Shown here piece after piece: positions 44,142-53,567 of a stretch of DNA of 64,000 bases (its first letter is position 1; each line of letters opens with the position of its first letter). The notes beneath the pieces were generated by a model, which did no database searches, was not told the origin of the DNA, and saw nothing but the letters and a program-made list of their open reading frames with translations. The position numbers and the translations under genes are program-made. The stretch is from Riemerella anatipestifer (GTDB lineage: Bacteria; Bacteroidota; Bacteroidia; Flavobacteriales; Weeksellaceae): positions 434,001-498,000 of the forward strand of contig NZ_CP073239.1 of assembly GCF_009670965.2 (NCBI RefSeq), given 5' to 3'.

Positions 44142-44612
44142 TTAAAAGTTATCAGAAGATGTTTTTATTGACTCTAACATAGTAATATTGGTCTTGATTT
44201 TAACCAAATAAAAATTAAGAGCTTCATCTTCTTCCAAAGAAAGATTTTTCCTCAGCCCTTGAAGTTTTTTGTAACTCTTTTGCAAACCGTCTAGCGTTCT
44301 TACCTTTCTATTTTCGTTGTGTTCCCTAAGTGCATAAAGATACTCAGAAACATTGAACTTTATTAAATCTATATGTTTATTTATTGCCGCATCTGAAAAC
44401 CTCGGAAGTTTATCTGCCGCTGTTGATAGTTCAGAAGCATACTTTACTTGGCTAACATTCACACTTGCACTCATAACTATGGTGTCAGGTGAAGTTTTTG
44501 CCTCTCCTTTAGAAACAATCCCTTGTGAAAGAGGAGACAAGTTAACTTGCTCTACAGAACAAGAAACCAGTAAAAATATAGTGAATACTAAGGGTAAGAG
44601 ATTTTTAAACAT
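44142..44612 (-). CDS. Lipoprotein of unknown function
   Basis: A 156-aa protein with a lipoprotein signal: LLPLVFTIFLLVSCSVEQ, lipobox LVSC (C18 lipidated). The mature part is helical and charged (LRGL..KLQGLRKNLSLEEDEA) with no domain recognised. Its start overlaps the 3' end of the DUF4254 gene (44605-44612), so they are probably translated together. Confidence 0.7.
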   Translation of the reverse strand: MFKNLLPLVFTIFLLVSCSVEQVNLSPLSQGIVSKGEAKTSPDTIVMSASVNVSQVKYASELSTAADKLPRFSDAAINKHIDLIKFNVSEYLYALREHNENRKVRTLDGLQKSYKKLQGLRKNLSLEEDEALNFYLVKIKTNITMLESIKTSSDNF

Positions 44613-45216
44613 TTTTCTTTTGATATAAAACTGGGTTTAGACTATCATCATTATACATTTTCATTTGCTTATAAGTCTTTATTTTGTTGTTACCGCTCTC
44701 TATATCAAATAATAATCTATCTATAGCTGTGCTCAAGTCTACCTTCTGCTCCTCAAGAACAGCCAACTTATTAGAACACTTCAGTTTATGTTTCTCGTCT
44801 GCTGTATCTCTTAAGGTTTCTATCTTCATATGATAAATCTTAAGAGCTAATATAGACAATCTGTCGATAGCCCATGCTGGACTTTCTGTATTGATTTTAG
44901 CATCTTCCTTAGGCTTCACAGATTTATATTTTTCTAGAAAATAATCATCTATATACTCTACCAAATCTGTTCTATCTTGGTTAGATGAATCTATTCTCCT
45001 TTTAATCTTTAAAGCTTTCTCAGGAGATATGTTTTCATCACGAATAATATCCTCTAAATGCCACTGAACGGTATCAATCCAATTCTTCGAATACAAAAGT
45101 CGTTCCAAAGTATTTTCAGAGAACGGATTAGACTCAACTGCATCTACATCATCTGTTTTATGATAGTCTATAATAGCTTGATTAAAAATATCCCAAGCTT
45201 TTTCAGAAAAACTCAT
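44605..45216 (-). CDS. DUF4254 family protein
   Basis: A 203-aa soluble, helical protein of the DUF4254 family: NPFSENTLERLLYSKNWIDT, VQWHLEDIIRDENISPEKAL and RIDSSNQDRTDLVEYIDDYF are characteristic. The family has no known biochemical function and is usually found near polysaccharide or envelope genes in Bacteroidota. It is followed by the lipoprotein gene (overlapping) and preceded by two tatA-like genes. Confidence 0.85.
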   Translation of the reverse strand: MSFSEKAWDIFNQAIIDYHKTDDVDAVESNPFSENTLERLLYSKNWIDTVQWHLEDIIRDENISPEKALKIKRRIDSSNQDRTDLVEYIDDYFLEKYKSVKPKEDAKINTESPAWAIDRLSILALKIYHMKIETLRDTADEKHKLKCSNKLAVLEEQKVDLSTAIDRLLFDIESGNNKIKTYKQMKMYNDDSLNPVLYQKKNV

Positions 45217-45240
45217 TTAATTTAAAATCTTACTTTTTAA

Positions 45241-45438
45241 TTATGATTTTTTATTTTCTTCCTCTGTTGAAGGTTTGTTTTTATCATCTTCCTTTACCGC
45301 GTCTTTAAACTCTTTAATACCTGAGCCTAAGCCTTTCATAAGTTCTGGAATCTTCCTTCCTCCAAAAAAAAGCAATAATACAACCACGATGGCAACAATT
45401 TGCCAAGGTCCTATTGCTCCAAGAATAGCTACTAACAT
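45241..45438 (-). CDS. tatA: Sec-independent translocase protein TatA/E-like (copy 1)
   Basis: A 65-aa protein: one N-terminal membrane helix (about 5-24), the hinge and amphipathic helix [20 protein letters not shown] typical of TatA, then an acidic/lysine tail. The family forms the protein-conducting channel of the twin-arginine system. It closely resembles the protein encoded at 45549-45731 (same [20 protein letters not shown] core), suggesting a tandem duplication. No tatC is adjacent. Confidence 0.92.
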   Translation of the reverse strand: MLVAILGAIGPWQIVAIVVVLLLFFGGRKIPELMKGLGSGIKEFKDAVKEDDKNKPSTEEENKKS

Positions 45439-45548
45439 ATATTTATCTTTATAGTATTAAAAACAAAATTTTGGTAAAGATAGCAAAATTTATACATATA
45501 AACTAATACGCTATCCTTACCAAAATTTAACCTTCTAATAGATTTGCT

Positions 45549-45731
45549 CTACTTTTTCTCTTCTTCTGTTGAAGGTTTTTCTTCCTCCTTTACTGCATCT
45601 TTAAATTCCTTAATACCTGAACCTAAACCCTTCATCAGCTCCGGAATCTTTTTCCCTCCAAACAATAAGAGTAGTATAACCAACACTATAAATATATGTT
45701 GTACCGATAGTGCTAAAATAGTCGTTAACAT
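45549..45731 (-). CDS. tatA: Sec-independent translocase protein TatA/E-like (copy 2)
   Basis: A 60-aa protein with the same plan as the copy at 45241: membrane helix near residues 8-24, [20 protein letters not shown], acidic tail [12 protein letters not shown]. The 110-nt gap between the copies has no other gene. The two may differ in specificity (TatA versus TatB/E roles) but sequence alone does not say. Confidence 0.92.
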   Translation of the reverse strand: MLTTILALSVQHIFIVLVILLLLFGGKKIPELMKGLGSGIKEFKDAVKEEEKPSTEEEKK

Positions 45732-45761
45732 AATTTATCTATATTTTTATTCAATTTATAG

Positions 45762-47315
45762 TTAGTTTGAGACCCATCCCATAGGATCAACAGGTGTACT
45801 TCCATTCCAAATTTGGAAATCTAAAGAGTAAGCTCCCTCAAAATCCTGTGCTATAGTCCCAATTGTAGTTCCCGATGAAACCTTTTGATTAGGAGAAACC
45901 GAAACATCAGATAAGTTACTATATATGGTAAAATAGCTACCATGTTTTACAATAACCGTCTTAGTCCCCCCAACAAAAGAAATTCTTGACACTTCACCAG
46001 GGAAAACACATCTTGCCTTAGTACCAGGAGAAACTGCAATTCTAATCCCATTATTCTCCTCAACTATATTTTTAAATACAGGGTGTGGCTGCCTACCAAA
46101 ACGGTGCGTTACCTGCCCTCTCTCCACTGGAAAGCCTATTCGCCCTCTATTTTCAGCAAAATTAGACCCTGTTGCTGCTCCCACACCAAACGCTGTCTTC
46201 GTTTTTTCCTCTGCTTTTTTCTTTTCCTCTTCTTTTCTCTTGGCTAGTTCTGCCTCAGCATCTCTTGCAGCCTTAGCTTTTTCTTCTGCAGCCTTAACTC
46301 TAGCAGCGGCTTCTCTAGCATCTTTTTCGGCAGCTATTCGGCGTGCTTCGTTCCTTGCATTTTCTTCCGCTTTTGCAAGTTCAGCTTGTTTTCTTGCATC
46401 ATCTTGCTTCTTTCTTTCAATCTCTGCCAATCTAGCAGCTTCTGCTTCCGCTTTTTTTCTTTCTCTTTCTAGAGCTTCTGCCCTAGCTTTATTCTCGGCA
46501 TCTATTCTAGCTTTTTCTCTAGCGGCTGCCTCTCTTGCAAGTCTTTCTCTCTCCAGTCTAGCTTTTCTCTCAGCTTCTTCTTTTGCCTTAGCAGCTGCTA
46601 TTTCTTCGTTTATTATCTTTCGGATTTCGCCTTCAATTTTCTTAGCTTGCGCTTGCTTTTGTTTAAGCTCAGCCGTAAGGGCTGCCTCATTTTTCTTGAA
46701 ATCTTCTAATAATAATTCCCTTTGTTTTCTATCATTTTGAATCACTAAAAGATCTTTCTGTTGCTGAGTAAGAATATTTTCTTTCTCTTTTACTGATTTT
46801 TGTTTCAGCTTTAAAGCTTGCTGAATTTCTGCAGCTTTACCGCTAATCTCTTTAGCTTTTTTATCCTGATAATCAGAGTATTGTTTAAGATACTGTACTC
46901 TTCTTAGAGCCTCTCCCAAATTTTTAGCCGATAGAATAAATGTAACTTTATTTTGAATACCTTTATTCTTATAAGCTTTTACTAATATCTCAGCATAGTT
47001 TTTTCTTAGTATAGCCAGTTCTTTTTTATACTTATTAATTTCTTTTTGACGAAGATAAATATCATCTTCAATCAGCCTTTTCTCCTTTTGTGTATTATTA
47101 TAAACCTTCTCTCTTAACTGAATTTTTTTATTAACTTCATTAAGGTGTGCTATCGAAAGCCTTGCCTCCTTCTGAGTTTTAGCAAGATTAGAGTTGATAA
47201 GTGCAATTTGTTTTTTCAGTTCAGCACTTTCTCTCTGAAGCTGCTCTTTCTTCTGAGAAAAAAACAACCCAAAGCACAATACACTCAATAAAAAACTTAA
47301 CTTCCTAAATATCAT
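45762..47315 (-). CDS. EnvC-like murein hydrolase activator with inactive LytM domain
   Basis: A 517-aa exported protein with a signal peptide (SFLLSVLCFGLFFSQ), a long charged coiled coil (about 20-385, very Ala/Glu/Lys-rich) and a C-terminal peptidase-M23 (LytM) domain (about 390-517). The M23 zinc residues are missing: HxGxD is NNGIRIAVSPG, and the usual HLHF is replaced in SLDFQIW. This matches EnvC-type activators of cell-wall amidases, which control septal splitting. It overlaps the DUF4292 gene by 4 nt. Confidence 0.9.
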   Translation of the reverse strand: MIFRKLSFLLSVLCFGLFFSQKKEQLQRESAELKKQIALINSNLAKTQKEARLSIAHLNEVNKKIQLREKVYNNTQKEKRLIEDDIYLRQKEINKYKKELAILRKNYAEILVKAYKNKGIQNKVTFILSAKNLGEALRRVQYLKQYSDYQDKKAKEISGKAAEIQQALKLKQKSVKEKENILTQQQKDLLVIQNDRKQRELLLEDFKKNEAALTAELKQKQAQAKKIEGEIRKIINEEIAAAKAKEEAERKARLERERLAREAAAREKARIDAENKARAEALERERKKAEAEAARLAEIERKKQDDARKQAELAKAEENARNEARRIAAEKDAREAAARVKAAEEKAKAARDAEAELAKRKEEEKKKAEEKTKTAFGVGAATGSNFAENRGRIGFPVERGQVTHRFGRQPHPVFKNIVEENNGIRIAVSPGTKARCVFPGEVSRISFVGGTKTVIVKHGSYFTIYSNLSDVSVSPNQKVSSGTTIGTIAQDFEGAYSLDFQIWNGSTPVDPMGWVSN

Positions 47316-48112
47316 TTAATTTCCTTCTTTGTATAGTTACTTGGCACCGTGTATGGTGTATCCATAGTAGAGGAGTCAAATTTCGTGTTTTCTATGAAAA
47401 TCTGGTCTGTTTTTTTTGCTTTTATAATAATTTTAACATTTTTAGGCAGATAATTTCCTTCAAAATTATCCCAATTGGTATAAAAAACTTCTAGATAATC
47501 AGGTGTTTTGGCATCAGATAACTTCACCCTACTAAGATTAAACATGGTGTCATAATCTAATTCCATTTTATATTCATTCACCTTACCATCTACTGTTATT
47601 TTTTGATTTTTAGCCGATGTTAAATGATAACCTTGTGCATTTTTAGTCAAATCAAAATCACCATCTTTAATAGGAACAAAAGTCCTCCCTACCAATAAAT
47701 TCTGAAGAGCTGAATAATCAATAAAGTTAACATTCAGAAGTCGATTAAGATAAGAAAAATCCGAATCTATATAAGTTTTATTATACTTCTCATAACCTTT
47801 AACGCCTTCCGGCGTAGCGACACCTCTTGCTACATTAAAGAACAACGCTGAAAGATTTATCCAAACTTTCTTTTGATTTTCTATATAAACTAATGCGTCC
47901 AACGTAGGAATTGGACTCCCATTATCTACCTTAATTTTACTGGAAATCTTTAAATTTTTAAAAGCAGATTCTCTAAGGATATTATTGAAAAAAACTTGGT
48001 CTTTTTCTATCTTTTTATTTGTACTCACAGGTGGTGTGGACGGAACATTTTGCTGCGTTTTGCACGACACTAGCATAAGCACAGCTATCCCTAATAACCA
48101 AAGTTTATTCAT
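47312..48112 (-). CDS. DUF4292 family lipoprotein
   Basis: A 266-aa protein with a lipoprotein signal (lipobox LVSC, C17: WLLGIAVLMLVSCKTQQ). The mature part resembles DUF4292 (LSALFFNVARGVATPEGVKG, VKEYEKYNKTYIDSDFSYL reading in the usual pattern, then FYTNWDNFEGNYLPKNVKII). This Bacteroidota family is of unknown function but LolA/LolB-like folds are suggested for it. The ATGA-type overlap with the EnvC-like gene implies coupling. Confidence 0.83.
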   Translation of the reverse strand: MNKLWLLGIAVLMLVSCKTQQNVPSTPPVSTNKKIEKDQVFFNNILRESAFKNLKISSKIKVDNGSPIPTLDALVYIENQKKVWINLSALFFNVARGVATPEGVKGYEKYNKTYIDSDFSYLNRLLNVNFIDYSALQNLLVGRTFVPIKDGDFDLTKNAQGYHLTSAKNQKITVDGKVNEYKMELDYDTMFNLSRVKLSDAKTPDYLEVFYTNWDNFEGNYLPKNVKIIIKAKKTDQIFIENTKFDSSTMDTPYTVPSNYTKKEIK

Positions 48113-48168
48113 AATATTGAATGTTAATTATCTAGCTATAACGAAAAAATAGTTAAAAACTTATACAT

Positions 48169-49185
48169 CTATTTAGAAAGAAAATCTAGCACCGAATAGT
48201 CTCCTAGCGAAATTTCTCTAGATACTCCAAAATATTTGGCAGAGTTACCTATCATAGAGTTACTCAAATTACCATGATTAATCAGTGTTTTTTCCTGTAT
48301 TAAAGAATTATCTATATTAGAATTAACTACCTCAGTATTATTTCCTAAAGAGACATTAGGTCCTATTTTAGAATTTTTAATAACCACATTTTCTCCAATA
48401 AAGCAAGGAGGAATAATAAGGCTATTTTCTATCTTAGCAGACGACGGGAACGAAGACATCTCGTCTTTCTCATACTGTAATATCTTACTATTGGTTTCTA
48501 CCGTTGCATTTTTATTTCCACAATCCATCCAATCGTTTACTTTCCCTAAAGAAAACTTTGCTCCCTTCTGTCTTAAATTTTCTAAAGCTACGGTCAACTG
48601 ATACTCCCCTCCTTGCATTATATTATTATCCATAATATAATTAATTTCCTCCATCAGTTTCTCAGCAGACTTAAAGTAATAAATCCCTATAATAGCTAAA
48701 TCTGAAACAAAGGTCTGTGGCTTTTCTACAAAATCTGTAATAAAGCCATAATCATCTAGCTTAACCACTCCAAAAGCCGAAGGGTCTTCTACTTTTTTCA
48801 CCCAAATTACACCGTCCGAATTAGTATCTAATACAAAATCAGCACGGAAAAGAGTATCCGCAAACGCTACTACCACATCTCCCTGCATAGAAGCTTCTGC
48901 ACATTTTATTGCGTGAGCCGTACCTAGAGGCTCATCTTGAGTATAAACACTCCCTTTAGCCCCTAATTTTTCTGCAATTTGGATAAGAGATACTTTTACC
49001 TCATCACCAAAATCTCCAATAATGAAAGCCACTTCCTCTATAGGTTGTCCTGCTACTTTTGCGATATCTTCCACCAATCTTTGCACAATAGGCTTACCCG
49101 CAATAGGTATAAGTGGTTTTGGAACTGTAAGAGTATGTGGTCTCAATCGGGAACCTCGCCCCGCCATAGGTACTATTATTTTCAT
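48169..49185 (-). CDS. Sugar-phosphate nucleotidyltransferase
   Basis: A 338-aa enzyme. The nucleotidyltransferase domain (about 1-235) has the pyrophosphorylase signature MAGRGSRLRPHTLTVPKPLI and the Lys/Asp pattern in YTQDEPLGTAHAIKCAEA and VVVAFADTLF. The C-terminal part (about 260-330) has left-handed-helix repeats (PCFIGENVVIKNSKIGPNVS), seen in GlmU/GlgC types. The sugar (glucose-1-P or similar) is not certain. It is probably linked to the polysaccharide genes upstream of 49267. Confidence 0.88.
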   Translation of the reverse strand: MKIIVPMAGRGSRLRPHTLTVPKPLIPIAGKPIVQRLVEDIAKVAGQPIEEVAFIIGDFGDEVKVSLIQIAEKLGAKGSVYTQDEPLGTAHAIKCAEASMQGDVVVAFADTLFRADFVLDTNSDGVIWVKKVEDPSAFGVVKLDDYGFITDFVEKPQTFVSDLAIIGIYYFKSAEKLMEEINYIMDNNIMQGGEYQLTVALENLRQKGAKFSLGKVNDWMDCGNKNATVETNSKILQYEKDEMSSFPSSAKIENSLIIPPCFIGENVVIKNSKIGPNVSLGNNTEVVNSNIDNSLIQEKTLINHGNLSNSMIGNSAKYFGVSREISLGDYSVLDFLSK

Positions 49186-49266
49186 ATTTTTATGATAAAT
49201 TACTAATTAAACTCCAAATATAGTATTTTAATTTTTCTTCCTCCAAAAATAAACAGATGATTAAAA

Positions 49267-50700
49267 TTAGCCTCTATTTTTGAACCTCGCTACCATTGAT
49301 AAAATTAAGTTTCTCTCAGAAAAAACAATACCAAACCCAAAGATTAAGAATAAAATATTCCCAATCCATACATTTGCTTCAAATATCTGGTAAGATAAAA
49401 ATGAAAATACCGACAATACCAAAAGCACCAACATTATTTTTTTCATATTATAAGGGATTGGATAATACTTCTGTCCCAAAAAGTAAGACACTAGCATCAT
49501 TAAGAAATACACCAACAAGGTTACCCAAGCTGATACCATAAACCCATAATCTTTGAGCAATAACAAATTCAGCACAATGGTAATCGCTGCTCCTAGCCAA
49601 GAAATAAGCGTCCCAACAAAGGTTCTATCCGTAACTTTATACCAAGTAGATAAATTATAATAAATGCCAAAACACAAATTACCCACCACAATAATCGGTA
49701 CTATATCCATAGCGATCCAATAAGAGTTATCTGTAATAAAAATTGATTTTAACCAACTGATATTTGCCACAATACCCAACGCTGCTACAGATGCGAATAA
49801 TGTGAAATACTCCGTGATTTTTGCATAAGTTTTTGGTGCATTTGCATTATTCATTTGTTTAAAAAAGAATGGCTCAATACCCATTCTGTAAGCCGTAACA
49901 AATAGCGTCATTAGAACCGCCAACTTATAACAACCCCCATAAGCCCCTGCTTCTGCCTTAGAAATAATATTATACTGTACCGTTTTATCAAAGTTTTCGT
50001 TTACAACAAATGCTAATCCTGCCAACATCAGTGGATATGAATATTTTATCATTCGTTTAAACAAGTTCATAGAAAACTTAAACCTTATCTTGCTAACTAC
50101 AGGAAGTAACATCACAAACACTACCACACTAGCTATAATATTACTTACGAATGCGTAGGATACCGATGTCTCCATACCCAAGCTCTGAGAAGTTTCTTTA
50201 GGTATAAATAGAAATAATGCCAAAACACTTAATACCTGCATCAGCACCTGTGCCACTCTAATAGCAGAATATTTTATTGGTTTATTGTTAAATCTAAGCC
50301 ATGCCAACGGAATTACACAAATAGTATCAAAAAAGGCAATCCAAGCAAACCATTTAATATACTCAGGGTGAGCTGCATACCCTAATGAATCTGCTATACT
50401 TTGATTAAAAATATAAACTCCACCTAAAAATAAACTTGATGTAAAAAACAGAAACCAAAACGAAGTATAGAATGCCTTGTTTTCGTTTTCTTTCTCTGCC
50501 GAATAACGAAAAAAAGAGGTTTCAAACCCAAGTGTAAGCAGTATGTTCACATAAGACATCCAAGCATAAAGATTGGTAAACTGGGCAAACTCTTCCCTAG
50601 AGATATAGTAAATGAAAAAAGGATTAAGCAGGAAATAAATAACCCTCGGTAAGATAGCCCCGATACCGTAAATGATAGTCTCGTTGAGTAATTTTTTCAA
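49267..50700 (-). CDS. Polysaccharide flippase (Wzx-type)
   Basis: A 477-aa inner-membrane protein with about 14 helices of the MATE/Wzx type. The start LNETIIYGIGAILPRVIYFL and KYSYPLMLAGLAFVVNENFDK in the middle are typical of the oligosaccharide flippase family. It should carry the lipid-linked repeating unit across the inner membrane. It is the last gene of the minus-strand cluster, so all genes from 50739 to 64000 are read before it. No Wzy-like polymerase is recognised in the window. Confidence 0.88.
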   Translation of the reverse strand: MKKLLNETIIYGIGAILPRVIYFLLNPFFIYYISREEFAQFTNLYAWMSYVNILLTLGFETSFFRYSAEKENENKAFYTSFWFLFFTSSLFLGGVYIFNQSIADSLGYAAHPEYIKWFAWIAFFDTICVIPLAWLRFNNKPIKYSAIRVAQVLMQVLSVLALFLFIPKETSQSLGMETSVSYAFVSNIIASVVVFVMLLPVVSKIRFKFSMNLFKRMIKYSYPLMLAGLAFVVNENFDKTVQYNIISKAEAGAYGGCYKLAVLMTLFVTAYRMGIEPFFFKQMNNANAPKTYAKITEYFTLFASVAALGIVANISWLKSIFITDNSYWIAMDIVPIIVVGNLCFGIYYNLSTWYKVTDRTFVGTLISWLGAAITIVLNLLLLKDYGFMVSAWVTLLVYFLMMLVSYFLGQKYYPIPYNMKKIMLVLLVLSVFSFLSYQIFEANVWIGNILFLIFGFGIVFSERNLILSMVARFKNRG

Positions 50701-50738
50701 AGCAAAAATTTCTGCAAAGATATAGAAAATATAAACTT

Positions 50739-51758
50739 CTAGTCTATACTACAGCCGAGGTTTCTATATTGATTTTTAAACTGCTCTACCCACTTATGAT
50801 ATTCGTTTTTATCCACCTTATCATCAAAGAAGGTTTCTAGATAATCAATAGAAAAGTCATTAGGATAGTTTTGCATACTATCTAACTTATCATTATACCA
50901 AGCCTCATTCAAAAGATAATTGATGTAGTTTATATCCACCTTAAACCCATATTCATGATAAGAATTGGTAGCAGAGCTTTGAAAGGTCGTTTTCATAGCT
51001 TCTTTAGAAAGCCTAGCTATAAAATTAGGATTATTTTTATGTTTATTATAGTAAGCAGCGGCGTTTCTTAGTTGTTGTTTTTCGTCCACCCTGCCCTTTG
51101 CATCTTTCCAGACTTCTAGCCAATACTCTTTTTTCCATAACCCCATTAAAATAGAGTTTAGAGACCAGTATTTTATTTTGGTATAATTATCAAAAATGCC
51201 TAATCTATAAGCAATACTAAAAAACTTATAACGGTTATAGAAAAATATATCCATTAGCCATTTAGAACCTAAAAACAAATCCTTAGGTCTATTAAAATTG
51301 ACATCTTCATTAATTTTACCTATTTGAAGATATTCATCATCTTTAAAGTTACTTAGCCAACCTAATTTTAAAAGATTGATATTATTTTTCTCTGCTTCTG
51401 TTAGTAAATTTTCTACATCAATTGTTTCTGTAAACCATACATCATCTTCTGTAACGATACAATAATCTGTTCCATTCTCAACTGCTTCTATCCATAAATC
51501 GGTAGGAATATTAAAACTATCTATATTCTTCCCTAAGAAAATATTTTCTTCTACACCCTTTATTTTTCGGGAATAAGATTTAGATGTTTTAATATTTATT
51601 TGAGGATACTTTTCTTTTATTTTATCTAAATATTTTTGGGGAGTACCATCATCTAAAACCGTAATAGAATAAGTTCCCTTCACATTTCTTTCAATAGACG
51701 CTAGACAACGGTCTAGATAGTATGCTCTATTGAATGATTTTACATATATATTTATCAT
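50739..51758 (-). CDS. Putative glycosyltransferase (paralogue of 54914)
   Basis: A 339-aa protein. It starts like a GT-A enzyme (FNRAYYLDRCLASIE, ITVLDDGTPQKYLDKIKEKY) and has IVTEDDVWFTETID as the likely metal-binding site. It shares LDDGTPQKYLDKI, IPTDLW, TEDDVWF and the C-terminal NDFSIDYLE-type end with the gene at 54914-55936. Family number uncertain. Overlaps the GT2 gene at 51755 by 4 nt. Acceptor and sugar are unknown. Confidence 0.8.
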   Translation of the reverse strand: MINIYVKSFNRAYYLDRCLASIERNVKGTYSITVLDDGTPQKYLDKIKEKYPQINIKTSKSYSRKIKGVEENIFLGKNIDSFNIPTDLWIEAVENGTDYCIVTEDDVWFTETIDVENLLTEAEKNNINLLKLGWLSNFKDDEYLQIGKINEDVNFNRPKDLFLGSKWLMDIFFYNRYKFFSIAYRLGIFDNYTKIKYWSLNSILMGLWKKEYWLEVWKDAKGRVDEKQQLRNAAAYYNKHKNNPNFIARLSKEAMKTTFQSSATNSYHEYGFKVDINYINYLLNEAWYNDKLDSMQNYPNDFSIDYLETFFDDKVDKNEYHKWVEQFKNQYRNLGCSID

Positions 51759-52567
51759 TTGATAAACTTTCTAATTAGTTTTTTCAAAAAAGAATTTTCC
51801 TTTTCAAAAAGAAATTTTGGCAGACACTCTATTTGTTTCACAGATACCCCATATAAAGTAGTGATTTTTCTTCTTTCCGTGGCTTTATAAAGAACTTGGT
51901 GCCAATGTTTGGTTTTCATTTCCATTCTATTGCTATCATGTGATAGTCCCTTATTGTGGACTCTATAAAAAAGTAAAGGTTGGTTTATATAAAAAATTTT
52001 TCCTTTTTCGTAAAGTTTTAAATATAAATCTTGATCTTCTGCCAATTTATATTCAGGAATAATACCTTCTGTCTCTAAATATTTGTCTCTTCTAAATGTA
52101 AAAAAGTGAGCTATCTCTAAATTAATATTAAAAAAATATGGATTATCACTTCTCACTTTTTTCGTGTTTTTAAAAATATGTTTAACAGACAAATGTTCAT
52201 CACAAATATAAAATCTAGAGTAAGTTGCAACAGTTTGTTTATTTTCTTCATAGACCTCTACCGATCTACCAACTGCCTCTTTAGTAAGAGCATCATCTGG
52301 ATCTACAAAACCACAAATATCTCCTGTCGCCAATTCTACACATTTTCTTTTGGTATAACCTACGCCCTTATTTTCCTCATTTTTAAAAACTTTAAACCTT
52401 ATATCATTTTTTACTAAATTTTGTATTTTTTCAAAAGAACCATCATTAGAACAATCATCCACAAGTATAACTTCAAAATCTTGATAAGTTTGATTGATGA
52501 TGCTTTTGTAACAATCTAGAAAATAATTATAATTATTATAATGAGCTACGAGTATTGAAAATTTCAT
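51755..52567 (-). CDS. Family 2 glycosyltransferase
   Basis: A 270-aa GT-A enzyme: FSILVAHYNNYNYFLDCYKS, VILVDDCSNDGSFEKIQN and the DXD-type ICGFVDPDDALTKEAVGRSV. The C-terminal part is helical and basic. It overlaps the next glycosyltransferase start at 51755-51758. Its sugar and linkage are unknown. Confidence 0.9.
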   Translation of the reverse strand: MKFSILVAHYNNYNYFLDCYKSIINQTYQDFEVILVDDCSNDGSFEKIQNLVKNDIRFKVFKNEENKGVGYTKRKCVELATGDICGFVDPDDALTKEAVGRSVEVYEENKQTVATYSRFYICDEHLSVKHIFKNTKKVRSDNPYFFNINLEIAHFFTFRRDKYLETEGIIPEYKLAEDQDLYLKLYEKGKIFYINQPLLFYRVHNKGLSHDSNRMEMKTKHWHQVLYKATERRKITTLYGVSVKQIECLPKFLFEKENSFLKKLIRKFIK

Positions 52568-52586
52568 AACTAAGTTTTATAATGCT

Positions 52587-53567
52587 CTACCAGTAACACC
52601 CTCCTTCTACCTCATTGTATCCTTTAGGAGTTTCTCTAGGTCTAATCCAATACGTTCCATTTTCTTTCCTCAGTGAAAGATAATCATTCCAACCTTCCCA
52701 CCTTGCTCCTTTTATTCCAAAAAGAAGCTGAGTTACTCCACCCAAATGTATGGACTGTTTCCCTTTATTTTTTATATATGACGCCAAAGGTAAACCATAG
52801 GCACCACAGCCTATAATTGCTACATCAAAATCGACTAAGTCTATCTTATTTTTCATATCTTCCAACGCATCAAACCATGTCAAATAATCTACTTTTTCAT
52901 TTGCTATAGACTGAACAGCTTTAATTATTTTTAAATCAAATTCTGGTAAGATATTTTCATTTTTATACAAATTAGTCCTATTTACTTCATATTGATATCT
53001 TATACTGTCTTCAAAAGGATGTATCACCAAAACTTTTTTCCCTTTCAAGCTAGAAGTCCATGGATTATTGAAAAACCAAGGTTCTAATTCTCTTAATTTA
53101 AATATAGAACAGTCCAAAGGAACTTCTGGTATATATTCCTCTAAACCATTCCAAACTCCCAAACCATCTATATCTTTGGAACATTCAATCATTAGATTTA
53201 CAAAATCTTTTACTAAATCTTCCTCATTTGGAAAAAAACCAGCATTAAAACACAATTTATTTAATAATTTTTCATCTTTTTTCCAAAAAACATTTAACTT
53301 TCCTCTTATATGGCGAATAATAGCTTCTATATCACTCTGTTTTTTGTTAACTTCTAAAAAGTTTACTATCGTCTCCGCTTCAATACTTCCATACCTCCCC
53401 ACCATAAAAGGCACTCCATCTCTAATTTTATTAGAAATAAATCTATTAGCTAAGTCTAACCTACCTTCTCTTGTTATCACTTTCGTAAATCTATTACTCT
53501 TTTTGATAAAAGGAGTAACCCTCTTAGAGAGCCTATGTATATAATGATAATTTTGCTTTGTTACCAT
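52587..53567 (-). CDS. GT-D-fold (DUF1792-like) glycosyltransferase
   Basis: A 326-aa protein with the pattern of GT-D glycosyltransferases. Visible motifs are FMVGRYGSIEAETIVNFLEV (family start, usually RFGDGE-like), FNNPWTSSLKGKKVLVIHPF, VDFDVAIIGCGAYGLPLASY and KQSIHLGGVTQLLFGIKGAR, which fits the DUF1792 domain. Its acceptor is unknown. Its start overlaps the 3' end of the acyltransferase gene by 7 nt. Confidence 0.78.
   Translation of the reverse strand: MVTKQNYHYIHRLSKRVTPFIKKSNRFTKVITREGRLDLANRFISNKIRDGVPFMVGRYGSIEAETIVNFLEVNKKQSDIEAIIRHIRGKLNVFWKKDEKLLNKLCFNAGFFPNEEDLVKDFVNLMIECSKDIDGLGVWNGLEEYIPEVPLDCSIFKLRELEPWFFNNPWTSSLKGKKVLVIHPFEDSIRYQYEVNRTNLYKNENILPEFDLKIIKAVQSIANEKVDYLTWFDALEDMKNKIDLVDFDVAIIGCGAYGLPLASYIKNKGKQSIHLGGVTQLLFGIKGARWEGWNDYLSLRKENGTYWIRPRETPKGYNEVEGGCYW

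Noticed and set aside
43940..44182. Open frames on the + strand over ribA
   Set aside because: They are the antisense reading of ribA, which is well conserved on the minus strand.
46240..46740. Open frame of 166 codons on the + strand (Ala/Ser-rich)
   Set aside because: It is the reverse reading of the Ala/Glu/Lys-rich coiled coil of the EnvC-like gene; the repeats of Ala codons on one strand create it.
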